From positions 62,001 to 126,000 of the forward strand of contig CAWFTJ010000005.1 of assembly GCA_963818685.1 (NCBI GenBank): a stretch of 64,000 bases of DNA, read 5' to 3'. Made by a program: the position numbers and the translations under genes. The stretch is from CAJCJE01 sp963818685. Lineage in GTDB: Bacteria > Actinomycetota > Actinomycetes > Mycobacteriales > Pseudonocardiaceae. Under the pieces are notes generated by a model, which did not search any database, had not been told where the DNA came from, and saw only the letters and a program-made list of their open reading frames with translations. Positions within the stretch are counted from its first letter, which is position 1. Each line of letters begins with the position of its first letter. Shown piece by piece: positions 26,827-35,717 of this stretch.

Positions 26827-27911
26827 GACGCCACCACCGGGGAGACGCGGTTGCACACGACATCGAGTACCGCGGTGGCCGCGGCGGCGAGCGGGCCGGT
26901 GGCGCGTTGCCAGAGGACGCCGCGCTCCAATGTGCTGGCCAGTTTGGGTTCCGGGCGCATCGAAGCGACCAGTGGCAGGCCGATCGCGTTGGCCACGTCG
27001 GCCGGGCGCAGGCCGCCGGGGGCCGGACCGCGCACCACGGTCTCGGCGCGGATTCCGCGATCGGTCAACCATTCCGCCATGCGGCGCGAAGCGGCCGCCG
27101 CGCGAACCTCGGCAGGGACGACCAGCACGGTGAGGTCGGCCCGGTCGAGGGCGAGCAGCGCGACTTCCGACGTGCTGCGTGGCAGATCGCAGATGACTGT
27201 CTCGCCCGCTCTGCGACCGGCCTGAAGCACGGCGGCGAGTGCCTCCGGCTCGGGGCCCGGACCGTCGCGGTCGCAGGAGACCATGGTGAGCCGGGCGTCG
27301 CCCTTGGTGCGGCCGGGTAGCGCGGATCGCAACGAGGACACCGGTATCCGACCGCCGCGCACCCGCAGTTCCGGCCAGCGCAGGCCGACTTCCGCCTCCG
27401 CGCCGAGCACGAGATCGATGCCGCCGCCGAGCGGATCACAGTCGACGAGCAGTGCGTTGTGCCCACGGCGAAGCGCGGCCATGGCGACCGATGCGGCGAA
27501 CACCGACGCGCCCGCCCCTCCTCTCCCGCCGAGCACCGCGAGGATGCGGCCCTCGGTCGGGGATGGTCGATCCACCGCGTCGGCGAGCGCTTCGGTGATG
27601 GTGGCCGACTTCGTTGGCAGGGGAACTACATCGACGGCACCGAGGCGGACCGCGATCGGCCACAGGCCGTCTGGGGGTGGATCCTGACCGCAGACGATCA
27701 GCACATGTTCACGACGCGGGAGTTCCGCGTCCATACAGGCACGCGCAGCTGATTCGTCGAGCAGTATCAGGGGCGCGGTGGCCCAGGCTCTGCGCGCTCC
27801 GATGGCGTCGGGCACGCGGTGCAGTTCGCAACCGGCGGCCGCGGCCAGGCGAAGGAGTTCGTCGAGCAGTGGCTCGTCGCCGCACATGACGAGCGGGAGA
27901 TCCGTATCCAC
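26823..27911 (-). CDS. ssd: Ssd/CpaE-like MinD-family protein
   Basis: A ParA/MinD-superfamily protein of 362 residues that begins the tad operon. A receiver-like N-terminal ~130 residues is followed by a deviant Walker A (LGGRGGAGASVFAAS; the MinD-type signature lysine and P-loop Lys are absent), LLVDCDPLGGGIDLVLG (Walker A' region) and ETVICDLPRSTSEVALLALD. Such CpaE/TadZ proteins localise the pilus machinery; the mycobacterial homologue Rv3660c (Ssd) affects septation. GTG 27911 is chosen; upstream in-frame codons are not protein-like. The degenerate P-loop suggests weak or absent ATP hydrolysis. Confidence 0.85.
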   Translation of the reverse strand: MDTDLPLVMCGDEPLLDELLRLAAAAGCELHRVPDAIGARRAWATAPLILLDESAARACMDAELPRREHVLIVCGQDPPPDGLWPIAVRLGAVDVVPLPTKSATITEALADAVDRPSPTEGRILAVLGGRGGAGASVFAASVAMAALRRGHNALLVDCDPLGGGIDLVLGAEAEVGLRWPELRVRGGRIPVSSLRSALPGRTKGDARLTMVSCDRDGPGPEPEALAAVLQAGRRAGETVICDLPRSTSEVALLALDRADLTVLVVPAEVRAAAASRRMAEWLTDRGIRAETVVRGPAPGGLRPADVANAIGLPLVASMRPEPKLASTLERGVLWQRATGPLAAAATAVLDVVCNRVSPVVAS

Positions 27912-28168
27912 GTTGCACCCCAACCCTTTTCGTTGATCGGCGGTCGCCTTGTCGATCGCCGGTTCCGTGCGCACAACGCTTCCGTGAACGCAAGCTCGGA
28001 ACAACGACCATTGATCAACTTGTGGATAGCGGGAGCTGATGTGGATAACTCACGGCAGTACGCGGCGCGGAACGCGGATTTGTCAGGGCCCGCTGACATA
28101 CTCGTCCGGGACGCTCCTGCGCCATTGTCGGGATTCAGGCCGTCATGCGGTCGGACCTGCGGACATGG

Positions 28169-28254
28169 GACGACCCCCGTCAGGGGGGAGGGACGGGGGT
28201 CGTCGTAGGTTCAGTCCCGGGGGGTCGGACTGAACCGGTCCGGCGATGCCGAAC
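28169..28254 (-). ncRNA. 6C small RNA
   Basis: Two consecutive strong hairpins whose loops, on the minus strand, each contain six cytosines: GGTTCAGTCC-GACCCCCCG-GGACTGAACC (28236-28208) and a 13-bp stem GACGACCCCCGTC with loop CCTCCCCCCT (28204-28169). This is the defining pattern of the actinobacterial 6C RNA. In mycobacteria (B11/6C) it lies next to ssd (Rv3660c), the same position as here. The second hairpin can double as a terminator. The 6C RNA uses its C-rich loops to pair with G-rich mRNA starts; targets here are unknown. Confidence 0.9.
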
Positions 28255-28260
28255 ACCTCT

Positions 28261-28266
28261 ACTGTA
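28261..28266 (-). promoter_or_regulatory. -10 box of the 6C RNA promoter
   Basis: TACAGT on the minus strand, about 7 bases before the expected 5' end of the 6C RNA (near 28254). The -35 region, about 17-18 bases further, is GC-rich and only weakly matches consensus. Confidence 0.5.
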
Positions 28267-28853
28267 TCCCCCCTACCGCCGCTGACGCATGCGCCTCGGC
28301 CGAATAGACATCGCAGCGAGTCTCGGTCGTGCTCGACGATCAGCGTCTGAACAGGTGCGCAGCGCCGGAAAATTCTCGGCGTGCGACGGCACACACCGGA
28401 TGGGTTCATCCTGGGCAGTCACTCGAACGACACAATCGGCCCTCGCGCCGCAATTGAGACAGCATGCGAGCCAAGGCTTTGGGGAAACTGTTCATGTGGG
28501 TGACAAGACGCCCCCGAGCGGCGGTACCGACCATGGGTGGAAGACAGCTACACCGCTTGTTACCAGCGGGTTTGGTCACCCTTGGTTGCTTGACCGGTGC
28601 ACCCGACCGAGCTCTTGAAGTCACGCTGGTCACAGAGGTACAAAGGACATGCGGACTTCAGGTCGGCCAGGGGGCCGGTAGAAGAGAAGCCGGGCCCACC
28701 CCGACAGAACTCCGTGCGCGGACACCAGGCACCCACGCGCAGCACGCCGCGGGAGGCTTGTCGTTGAGGGACTGCGTATCGGGACGCCGGACGCCGAGTC
28801 CCCGGCCATACGACATCGTTGCAGCTTGGTAACCTGGGATGTTCGCGCTGTTG
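28267..28853. other. Long intergenic region without a convincing gene
   Basis: About 590 bp between the 6C RNA promoter and the orphan hairpin before namZ. Short open frames on both strands lack ribosome binding sites, conserved-looking sequence and third-position GC bias. I see no RNA gene or repeat here. Confidence 0.5.
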
Positions 28854-28886
28854 GCGGCGCCCGTCGGTCTGACCGACGGGCGCCGC
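28854..28886. terminator. Strong hairpin upstream of namZ
   Basis: Perfect 16-bp stem GCGGCGCCCGTCGGTC / GACCGACGGGCGCCGC with a one-base loop. No annotated gene ends at it. It may insulate the namZ operon from upstream transcription or terminate an unseen transcript. Confidence 0.55.
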
Positions 28887-29006
28887 AGCATGTTCAGGGG
28901 AGAACCGTCCATTGGGCGGTTGACCTGCCCGGCCCGATGTGAGTAACTTGCCAATCCTGCGCCAAGTGTGGGAATGATTACCGATCCGGCGGCACGGGGA
29001 GTGGGC

Positions 29007-30275
29007 ATGTCACCGATCAGCCGGCGTGGCTTCCTGGCCGCGTCAGCACTGGCCGCTCCGGCGGTCGCGGTCGCGTCGCGCAGCACCGTAGCCGCTGATC
29101 CGGCCCTGCGGCCGACGATTCTGCCCGGCGCGGACCAACTGGCCGCCGACGGCTGGCAGCAGCTGGCCGGGCGCAAGGTCGGCGTGCTGTCCAACCCGAC
29201 CGGGGTGCTGATCAACCTCACGCACATCGTCGACTCGATGGTCGCCGCCGGGATGAGGCCGCTGGCCGCGTTCGGGCCTGAGCACGGCTTCCGGGGCACG
29301 TCGCAGGCGGGCGGCTCGGAGGGCGACTACACCGACCCGCGCACCGGTATTCCGGTCTACGACGCGTACGGCGCAACTGCCGAGGATCTGGCCGGGATGT
29401 ACACCAAGGCCGGGGTCGACACGGTGCTGTTCGACATCGCGGGCGCCGGGGCGCGGTTCTACACCTACACCTGGACGATGTACCTGGCCATGCGGGCGGC
29501 GGTGCTGACCGGCGCGTCGTTCATGGTGCTTGACCGGCCGTGCCCGATCGGCGGGCAGGCGTACGGGCCGCAGCTCGATCCGGCCTATGCGACGCTGGTC
29601 GGGCTCAAGCCGATCGTGCAGCAGCCCGGGATGACCGCAGGCGAGCTGGCCAGGATGTTCAACGAGCTGTTCCTGCCCGGCGACACCGGCGGGAAACGGT
29701 TGTCCAGCCTGGAGATCGTGCCCGTGCGCGGCCTGCGCAGGGATGACCTGTTCTCCGACACGAACCTGCCATGGGTGCTGCCGAGCCCGAACATGCCGAC
29801 CGGCGCCACCGCGTTGGTCTACCCGGGGACCTGCCTTTTCGAGGGCACGGTGCTGTCCGAGGGGCGGGGCACCTGCCGGCCGTTCGAGATGATCGGCGCA
29901 CCGAACATCGACTGGCACTGGGCGGAGACGCTCAACACCATGAACCTGCCCGGAGTCGAGTTCCGGGAGAACTACTACGTGCCCACTTTCAACAAGTTCG
30001 TCAACCAGACCTGCGGCGGGGTGCAGCTGCACATCACCGATCCCCGCCGGATCGACGCGATCCGCACCGCGGTCGCCATGATCGTCACCGCGAAGAAGCT
30101 CTACCCGTCGATCTTCGGGTGGACCCCCAACAACTACATCGACAACCTCAGCGGGTCGAGCAGGCTGCGCACGATGGTCGACGCCGGAGCGTCCACAGAG
30201 GACATCGTTGGCGCGTGGCAGGGCGAACTCGCTCGGTTCCGGGTCGAGCGGCAACCGTTCCTGCTGTACCGATAA
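29007..30275 (+). CDS. namZ: Secreted NamZ-type exo-beta-N-acetylmuramidase (DUF1343)
   Basis: A DUF1343 protein of 422 residues. The founding enzyme NamZ of Bacillus releases terminal MurNAc from peptidoglycan fragments. A twin-arginine signal is visible (SRRGFLAASALAAPAVAVAS). Family motifs: GRKVGVLSNPTGV, FGPEHGFRG, DYTDPRTGIPVYDAYG, VLFDIAGAGARFYTYTWTM, VLDRPCPIGG, LPSPNMPTGATALVYPGTCL FEGT and SEGRGTCRPFE. ATG 29007 follows GGGGAG; an upstream in-frame ATG would bury the Tat motif. It heads a rightward cluster with a secreted serine hydrolase, MurR and MurQ, so cell-wall MurNAc salvage is the probable pathway. Confidence 0.88.
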   Translation: MSPISRRGFLAASALAAPAVAVASRSTVAADPALRPTILPGADQLAADGWQQLAGRKVGVLSNPTGVLINLTHIVDSMVAAGMRPLAAFGPEHGFRGTSQAGGSEGDYTDPRTGIPVYDAYGATAEDLAGMYTKAGVDTVLFDIAGAGARFYTYTWTMYLAMRAAVLTGASFMVLDRPCPIGGQAYGPQLDPAYATLVGLKPIVQQPGMTAGELARMFNELFLPGDTGGKRLSSLEIVPVRGLRRDDLFSDTNLPWVLPSPNMPTGATALVYPGTCLFEGTVLSEGRGTCRPFEMIGAPNIDWHWAETLNTMNLPGVEFRENYYVPTFNKFVNQTCGGVQLHITDPRRIDAIRTAVAMIVTAKKLYPSIFGWTPNNYIDNLSGSSRLRTMVDAGASTEDIVGAWQGELARFRVERQPFLLYR

Positions 30276-30316
30276 GCCTTCAGCCATGCTGTGCAGATGA
30301 GACAGACGAGGTGGTC

Positions 30317-32095
30317 ATGTCCAGTCGCAGAGTCGCCCTCAGCGCGTTACTGCTCGCCGTGGCGGCGGGGATGAGCGCGATCCCGGCCGGCGCGTCGACC
30401 GACGCCCCGAACTGGCCCGCGCCGAGCTTCGGTCGCTTCGACCAGCCGCAGTCGGGCTTCATGCCGGACTGGACGACGCTGCGCGACGGCACCCCGCAGG
30501 AGGTCGGGCTGGACCCGAGCGTGGTCGCCGCCGCGCAGCAGCAGGAAGCGAACTGGACGCAGAACCAGCCGGGTACCGGGCATCCGATGTTCTCCGGCGA
30601 GGTCACCATGCTCGTCCACGACGGCGTCGTGGTGTCCAAGCAGGCGGCCGGATACGCGTTGCGTTACGCCGACCAGCAGGGTGATCTGCTCCCTGCCGAC
30701 CAGCAGATCCCGATGCGCACGGACACCATCTTCGACCTCGCATCGCTGTCCAAGCTGTTCACCTCGATCGTTGCCGTGCAACAGATCCAGGCCGGCAGGC
30801 TGGACCTGAACGCGACCGTGGCCAGCTACCTGCCGGCCTTCGCCACCAACGGCAAGGGCGACATCACCATCGAGCAGCTGCTCACGCACACCTCGGGCCT
30901 GCCGCCCGACCCGAGCCCGGCGCTGTGGACCTACGCGACCATGCCGGAGCGGATCGCGGCGATCATGAACACCGTGCCGCAGTACCCGGCCGGCACCACC
31001 TACCTCTACTCCGACCTGAACATGCTGACGTTGCAGCAGGTGTTGCAGCAGATCACCGGCAAGACGCTGGACGCGCTGGTGCGCGATGGCATCACGAGGC
31101 CGCTTGGCATGCGGGACACCATGTACAACCCGCCCGCCTACCTCAAGCCGAGGATCGCGGCCGAGGAGTACGAGGTGGGACCGGGCGAACCGCAGCGCGG
31201 CCTGGTGTGGGGCTCGGTGCACGACGAGAACGCGTGGGCCATGGGCGGTGTCGCAGGGCACGCCGGCGTGTTCTCCACCGTGGCCGACATGGCGATCCTG
31301 GCGCAGGCCATCCTCAACGGCGGCGCCTACGGCGGGCACCGGATCCTGAGCCAGCAGTCGGTCGCCATGCTGGAGTCCAACTACAACCAGAACTTCCCAG
31401 GTGACTCGCACGGGCTCGGGTTCGAGCTGGACCAGCGCTGGTACATGGGCCGGCTGGACAGCCCGTTCACCCTTGGCCACACCGGGTACACCGGCACCAC
31501 GATCGTCATCGACCCGGTGTCGCGGTCGGTCGCGTTGCAGTTCAGCAACCGGGTGCACCCGACCCGCAACTGGGGCTCGACCAACCCGGCGCGCAGGGCC
31601 GCGGACGACGGCCTCGCCAATGCCATGGCGGTGCGGGCTCCGGGGGGCGGCCCGTCCTGGTACTCGGGCATCGGCGACGCCACCACCGCGACGTTGACCA
31701 CGACCGTGTCGCCCAAGAGCGGGCCGACGAAGATCAGCTATGACACGTTCGTGGACACCGAGCCGTGCTGCGACGTCGTCACGCTACAGACCAGCACGGA
31801 CGGCACGAACTGGACGGCGGTGCCGCTGACCGTGACCGGCAAGGGCGCGCCAACCGGCGAGGTGACCTCCCTCTCCGGTGGTGACCGGACGTGGTGGCAC
31901 GTGACCGCGCAACTGCCGGCGACGACAACCGGTTCGTTGCTGGTGCGGTGGCAGTACGTGACCGACCCGGAATACACCGGGCGCGGGGTGAACATCGCGG
32001 GTGTTCGGGTGAGCGACTCCTCGGGGGTGTTGCTCGACGGTGACCGCGATCCACGCGCGTTCACCGGCGTGAACTGGGCGCTGAGCTGGCGTTGA
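30317..32095 (+). CDS. Secreted beta-lactamase-fold serine hydrolase (AmiE-like position)
   Basis: A 592-residue exported protein with a Sec signal (VALSALLLAVAAGMSAIPAGAS). The beta-lactamase/PBP4-like domain, about 65-420, has the three active-site motifs: SLSK (nucleophile Ser and Lys), YSDLN (the Y-x-N motif) and LGHTGYTGT (the KTG equivalent). A C-terminal ~150-residue beta-rich module (VTLQTSTDGTNWTAVPLTV) looks like a carbohydrate- or wall-binding domain. GAGGTGG precedes ATG 30317, 41 bp after namZ. Beta-lactamase-fold hydrolases neighbour namZ in several MurNAc operons; esterase, amidase or peptidase activity cannot be told from sequence. Confidence 0.85.
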   Translation: MSSRRVALSALLLAVAAGMSAIPAGASTDAPNWPAPSFGRFDQPQSGFMPDWTTLRDGTPQEVGLDPSVVAAAQQQEANWTQNQPGTGHPMFSGEVTMLVHDGVVVSKQAAGYALRYADQQGDLLPADQQIPMRTDTIFDLASLSKLFTSIVAVQQIQAGRLDLNATVASYLPAFATNGKGDITIEQLLTHTSGLPPDPSPALWTYATMPERIAAIMNTVPQYPAGTTYLYSDLNMLTLQQVLQQITGKTLDALVRDGITRPLGMRDTMYNPPAYLKPRIAAEEYEVGPGEPQRGLVWGSVHDENAWAMGGVAGHAGVFSTVADMAILAQAILNGGAYGGHRILSQQSVAMLESNYNQNFPGDSHGLGFELDQRWYMGRLDSPFTLGHTGYTGTTIVIDPVSRSVALQFSNRVHPTRNWGSTNPARRAADDGLANAMAVRAPGGGPSWYSGIGDATTATLTTTVSPKSGPTKISYDTFVDTEPCCDVVTLQTSTDGTNWTAVPLTVTGKGAPTGEVTSLSGGDRTWWHVTAQLPATTTGSLLVRWQYVTDPEYTGRGVNIAGVRVSDSSGVLLDGDRDPRAFTGVNWALSWR

Positions 32096-32262
32096 TCCGG
32101 GGGCGGATCGGCAGGCGGGATGGGTGCGATGAGGCGGACGACAACGGGGAATTTGCCCGGATGGCGCGGTTCTCCAGCGGGTTTGGTGACTGCGCGACAT
32201 CCGGATATGCCCTGGCAGTCACGCTCGTTGACCACCCACCGTACAGTTAGTAAGTTTCCCAC

Positions 32263-33195
32263 GTGATCTCTTCCAGTTCGACCGAGTCCAGCCCACTGGT
32301 CCGCATCCGTTCGCTGCTGCCGGGCCTCGCCAGGGCCGAGCAGCGGGTCGCGCACGTGGTGCTTGAGGACCCGGCGGGCGTGTCCCGCCGCAGCATCACC
32401 GAGGTCGCCGACGCGGCCGGCACGAGCGAGACGACGGTGACCCGCTTCTGCAAGGCCGTCGGCGTCAGTGGTTACCCTGAGTTGCGCATCGCGCTGGCCG
32501 CGGACACCGCGCGGGCGGCGGCGCGCAGTGACCGGGACCTCGACCGCGACCTCGGCGGGGAGATCGGCCCCGACGACGACCTGCGCCAGGTCGTCGGCAA
32601 GGTCGCGTTCGCGGACGCGCGCGCGGTCGAGGAGACCGCGGATCAGCTCGACATGGCCAACCTCGATCGCGTCGTGCAGGCCATCGCGGGTGCCGGCCGG
32701 GTCGACGTCTATGGCGTGGGGGCGAGTGCTTTCGTCGCGCTGGACCTGCAACAGAAGCTGCATCGGATCGGCCGGGTCTGCTTCGCGTGGAGCGACACGC
32801 ACATCATGCTGACCTCCGCGGCCGTGCTGCGCCGAGGCGACGTCGCGGTGGGCATCTCGCACACCGGCGCGACCACCGACACGGTCGAGGCGCTGCGCGA
32901 GGCACGCGAGCGCGGCGCCACCACGGTCGCCCTCACCAACTTCCCGCGCTCGCCGATCACCGAGGTCGCCGACCACGTGCTGACCACGGCGGCCAGGGAG
33001 ACGACGTTCCGCTCCGGTGCGACCGCGAGCAGGATCGCGCAGTTGACCGTCATCGACTGCGTCTTCATCGGCGTGGCGCAGCGGCACATGGACACCGCGC
33101 TCGCCGCGCTCGACACCACATATTCGGCGGTCGGCAAACACAGGCTGGAAGTGCGCCAGGACGGCCGTCGACGGCCCAAGGAGGGCAACGAGTGA
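32263..33195 (+). CDS. murR: MurR/RpiR-family transcriptional regulator
   Basis: A 310-residue regulator. The N-terminal HTH_6 domain (RRSITEVADAAGTSETTVTRFCKAVGVSGYPELRIAL) is followed by a C-terminal SIS sugar-phosphate-binding domain (VDVYGVGASAFVALDLQQKL, AVGISHTGATTDTVEAL). In E. coli MurR senses MurNAc-6-phosphate and represses murQP. GTG start at 32263. Its stop overlaps the murQ start (TGATG), so regulator and enzyme are co-translated. An inverted repeat with 8-bp arms (GTGACTGC at 32186-32193 and GCAGTCAC at 32215-32222) lies upstream and could be an operator. Confidence 0.9.
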   Translation: MISSSSTESSPLVRIRSLLPGLARAEQRVAHVVLEDPAGVSRRSITEVADAAGTSETTVTRFCKAVGVSGYPELRIALAADTARAAARSDRDLDRDLGGEIGPDDDLRQVVGKVAFADARAVEETADQLDMANLDRVVQAIAGAGRVDVYGVGASAFVALDLQQKLHRIGRVCFAWSDTHIMLTSAAVLRRGDVAVGISHTGATTDTVEALREARERGATTVALTNFPRSPITEVADHVLTTAARETTFRSGATASRIAQLTVIDCVFIGVAQRHMDTALAALDTTYSAVGKHRLEVRQDGRRRPKEGNE

Positions 33196-34106
33196 TGCCA
33201 CCGGACATGGTTCGAGTCGACTCACCAACGGAACTACGAAATCCGGCGACGACCGACATCGACCAACTGTCCACGTTGGACATCCTCTACAAGATCAATG
33301 CGGAGGACGCGACCGTGCCCGGCGCGGTCGCGGCGGTACTTCCCGAACTGGCCAGGCTCGTCGACTTCGCGGTCGCCGCGCTGCGAGCCGGGCATCGGGT
33401 GCACTACATCGGCGCCGGTACGTCCGGCAGGCTGGCCGTGCTCGACGCGGCTGAACTGATCCCGACCTTCAACATCCCCGGCGACTGGTTCATGCCACAT
33501 CACGCGGGCGGTGCCGGGGCGCTGCTGCGCGCGGTGGAGAACGCCGAGGACGATGCCGACGCGGGCGCAACCGAAATGCGCGAACACGTGCACGCCGGTG
33601 ATGTGGTCGTCGGCCTGACCGCGTCCGGGCGCACCCCGTACGTGGTCGGCGGGCTGGCCGCGGCCCGCGAACTCGGCGCGCGCACCGCGCTGATCTCGGC
33701 CAATCCCGGCGCGTCCGCGAACGACTCGGTCGACGTGCCGATCGCGGCCGAAACCGGGCCGGAGGCGATCGCCGGATCGACCAGGATGAAGGCGGGCACC
33801 GCGCAGAAACTGCTGCTGACCGCGTTCTCGACCGCGACGATGGTGCGGTTCGGCCGCACCTACTCCAACCTGATGGTCAGCATGCGTGCGACCAACGCGA
33901 AGCTGCGTGGACGCACCCTGCGCATCCTGCGCGAGGCGACCGGGGCGGCCGAGCAGGACTGCGCGAACACGCTGGCCGCCGCCGACGGCGATCTCAAGGT
34001 CGCGCTGGTGATGCTGGTGGCAGGCGCGGATCCGGCGCGCGCGGCCGCCGCGCTCGACCGCGCGCACGGACACGTGCGCACCGCGCTTGCCGCGCTCAGT
34101 TCCTGA
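33195..34106 (+). CDS. murQ: N-acetylmuramic acid 6-phosphate etherase
   Basis: Cleaves the lactyl ether of MurNAc-6-phosphate to GlcNAc-6-phosphate and lactate. The 303-residue protein has the SIS fold with VHYIGAGTSGRLAVLDAAEL, the catalytic Glu region LLRAVENAEDD, VVGLTASGRTPYVVGGL and GPEAIAGSTRMKAGTAQKL, all standard MurQ motifs. ATG 33195 overlaps the murR stop. Its end overlaps the convergent WYL regulator by 11 bases. No MurNAc kinase or PTS transporter (murP) is in the cluster. Confidence 0.95.
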   Translation: MPPDMVRVDSPTELRNPATTDIDQLSTLDILYKINAEDATVPGAVAAVLPELARLVDFAVAALRAGHRVHYIGAGTSGRLAVLDAAELIPTFNIPGDWFMPHHAGGAGALLRAVENAEDDADAGATEMREHVHAGDVVVGLTASGRTPYVVGGLAAARELGARTALISANPGASANDSVDVPIAAETGPEAIAGSTRMKAGTAQKLLLTAFSTATMVRFGRTYSNLMVSMRATNAKLRGRTLRILREATGAAEQDCANTLAAADGDLKVALVMLVAGADPARAAAALDRAHGHVRTALAALSS

Positions 34107-35064
34107 CCTGGCGGCCGAACCGGCCGGCCCATTCGAGCAGTTGGTCGACGAGTTCCGGTGGGGACACCACCTCGAACTCGGCACGCAGGGTGCCGAGCGC
34201 CATCACGGGCCAGTCCAGGGTGTCCGAGGTCATGACCATCCGGCAGCTGTGCTCGTCGATCGGCTCGACAGTGCTCCACCGGCCAGTCTTCTCCCGCACC
34301 AGCTCTGCGGACGCGTGCACGACGACCTCGCTGCGGATCGGCATCGGCACATTGCCCATGCCGAGACCGTCGCGCACGAAGGCGGCCGCGTCCTTCGCCG
34401 GCAGTTTCCGTTGCCGGAACCGGGCGCCGGTGCCGTGCGGGTCGCTGAGCCGGTCGATGCGGAAGCTGCGCCAGTCGTTGCGCAGCAGGTCGTAGCCGAC
34501 CAGGTACCAGCGTCGCCCGAGGGAGACGAGCCGGTGCGGTTCGACGTGCCGCTCGGTTCGTCTGCCGTCGGCGGCGGTGTAGCCGAACCGAATGCGCTCG
34601 TCGTCTCGGCAGGCGAGGGCGATCGTGGTGAGCACGTTCGGGTCGACCGGTGCGCGGGTCGGACTGCCGGGTGTCGCGGGCACGGTCATCGCGCGCAACG
34701 CCTCCACCCTGCGCCGCAGCCGGGCGGGCATCACCTGGATGACCTTGGCCAGCACCCGCACCGACGACTCGGCGATGCCCTCGACCGGTCCCTGCGCCGC
34801 GGCCTGTAGCCCGACCGCGAGCGCGACCGCCTCCTCGTCGTCGACCACCAGCGGCGGGAGGACGGCGCCGGCTGCGAGTTGGTAGCCGCCGTCGACCCCG
34901 CGTTGCGCCTCGACCGGATAGCCGAGTTCGCGCAGCCGGTCCACGTCCCGCCGCAGCGTGCGCACGGAAACGCCGAGCCGATCGGCCAACTCCGTGCCTG
35001 GCCAGTAGCGGTGCGTCTGCAACAGGGACAGCAGGCGCAGGGTCCGCGAGCTCGTGTTCGCCAT
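34096..35064 (-). CDS. WYL-domain transcriptional regulator (YafY type)
   Basis: A 322-residue regulator: N-terminal DeoR-like winged helix (LADRLGVSVRTLRRDVDRLRELGYPVEA), a linker with DDEEAVALAVGL, the WYL domain (about 145-225; PHRLVSLGRRWYLVGYDLLRNDWRSFRIDRL) and a WCX C-terminal domain. ATG 35064 is chosen since upstream in-frame sequence is not protein-like. It diverges from a DinB-family gene across a 97-bp region holding a 7-3-7 palindrome, the usual arrangement for local autoregulation plus control of the DinB gene. The ligand is unknown. Confidence 0.9.
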   Translation of the reverse strand: MANTSSRTLRLLSLLQTHRYWPGTELADRLGVSVRTLRRDVDRLRELGYPVEAQRGVDGGYQLAAGAVLPPLVVDDEEAVALAVGLQAAAQGPVEGIAESSVRVLAKVIQVMPARLRRRVEALRAMTVPATPGSPTRAPVDPNVLTTIALACRDDERIRFGYTAADGRRTERHVEPHRLVSLGRRWYLVGYDLLRNDWRSFRIDRLSDPHGTGARFRQRKLPAKDAAAFVRDGLGMGNVPMPIRSEVVVHASAELVREKTGRWSTVEPIDEHSCRMVMTSDTLDWPVMALGTLRAEFEVVSPPELVDQLLEWAGRFGRQVRN

Positions 35065-35102
35065 GTTTTTCAGTTTCCCTCGAATTGAGGTCAGAAAGTG
35101 GC

Positions 35103-35119
35103 CGCTATGGGTCATAGCG
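35103..35119. promoter_or_regulatory. Palindromic operator between the WYL regulator and dinB
   Basis: CGCTATG-GGT-CATAGCG, a perfect 7-bp-arm repeat 43 bp before the DinB start and 39 bp before the WYL regulator start. Position and symmetry fit the WYL regulator's binding site. Confidence 0.6.
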
Positions 35120-35161
35120 TAGCTCTCAACAGGGAGTTCACCCGAACGAAAGGCGACCGAG

Positions 35162-35692
35162 ATGACCACCACCGAGACCATCACCGGCGAACGCGCTGAC
35201 CTGCTGGAGAGCCTGGCCAAGCAGCGGTTCTTCCTGCGCTACACGGTCAAGGACCTCAGCGAGGAACAGATCCGCCAGCGCAGCACCGTCAGCGAGCTGA
35301 CCCTCGGCGGGCTGATCAAGCACGTCACGCACGTCGAGCACCAGTGGACGAGCTTCATCGTCGAGGGCCCCTCCGCGATCGGGAACTTCGGCACCGAGTT
35401 CACGCCGGAGCAGATCGCGTATTGGGCGTCGATGTGGCAGCTCGGCGAGGAGGAGACGCTGGAGCACCTGCTGGCCGAGTACGAGAAGGTCGCGCAGCGC
35501 ACCGACGAACTCATCGCGTCCCTGCCCGACCTGGACGCATCGCACCCGCTGCCCGAGGCGCCGTGGTTCGAGCCGGGCGCGCGGTGGTCGGCCCGGCGCG
35601 CGCTGCTGCACATCGTGGCGGAGACGTCGCAGCACTCCGGCCACGCCGACATCATTCGCGAGGCCATCGACGGCCAGAAGACGATGGGCTGA
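35162..35692 (+). CDS. DinB-family metal-binding protein (DUF664)
   Basis: A 176-residue four-helix-bundle protein. Conserved metal-site histidines can be picked out in LGGLIKHVTHVEHQW and in ALLHIVAETSQHSGHADIIREA. Members include thiol transferases that use bacillithiol or mycothiol and many uncharacterised enzymes. An AACGAAAGGCGACCGAG-like leader with AAAGG precedes ATG 35162. It diverges from a WYL regulator. The reaction is not predictable. Confidence 0.88.
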   Translation: MTTTETITGERADLLESLAKQRFFLRYTVKDLSEEQIRQRSTVSELTLGGLIKHVTHVEHQWTSFIVEGPSAIGNFGTEFTPEQIAYWASMWQLGEEETLEHLLAEYEKVAQRTDELIASLPDLDASHPLPEAPWFEPGARWSARRALLHIVAETSQHSGHADIIREAIDGQKTMG

Positions 35693-35717
35693 ACCGGGAG
35701 GGCACTAAGCTTTCCGC

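Noticed and set aside
28464..28832. Rightward ORF in the gap before namZ
   Set aside because: No ribosome binding site, poor third-position GC and no protein-like pattern.
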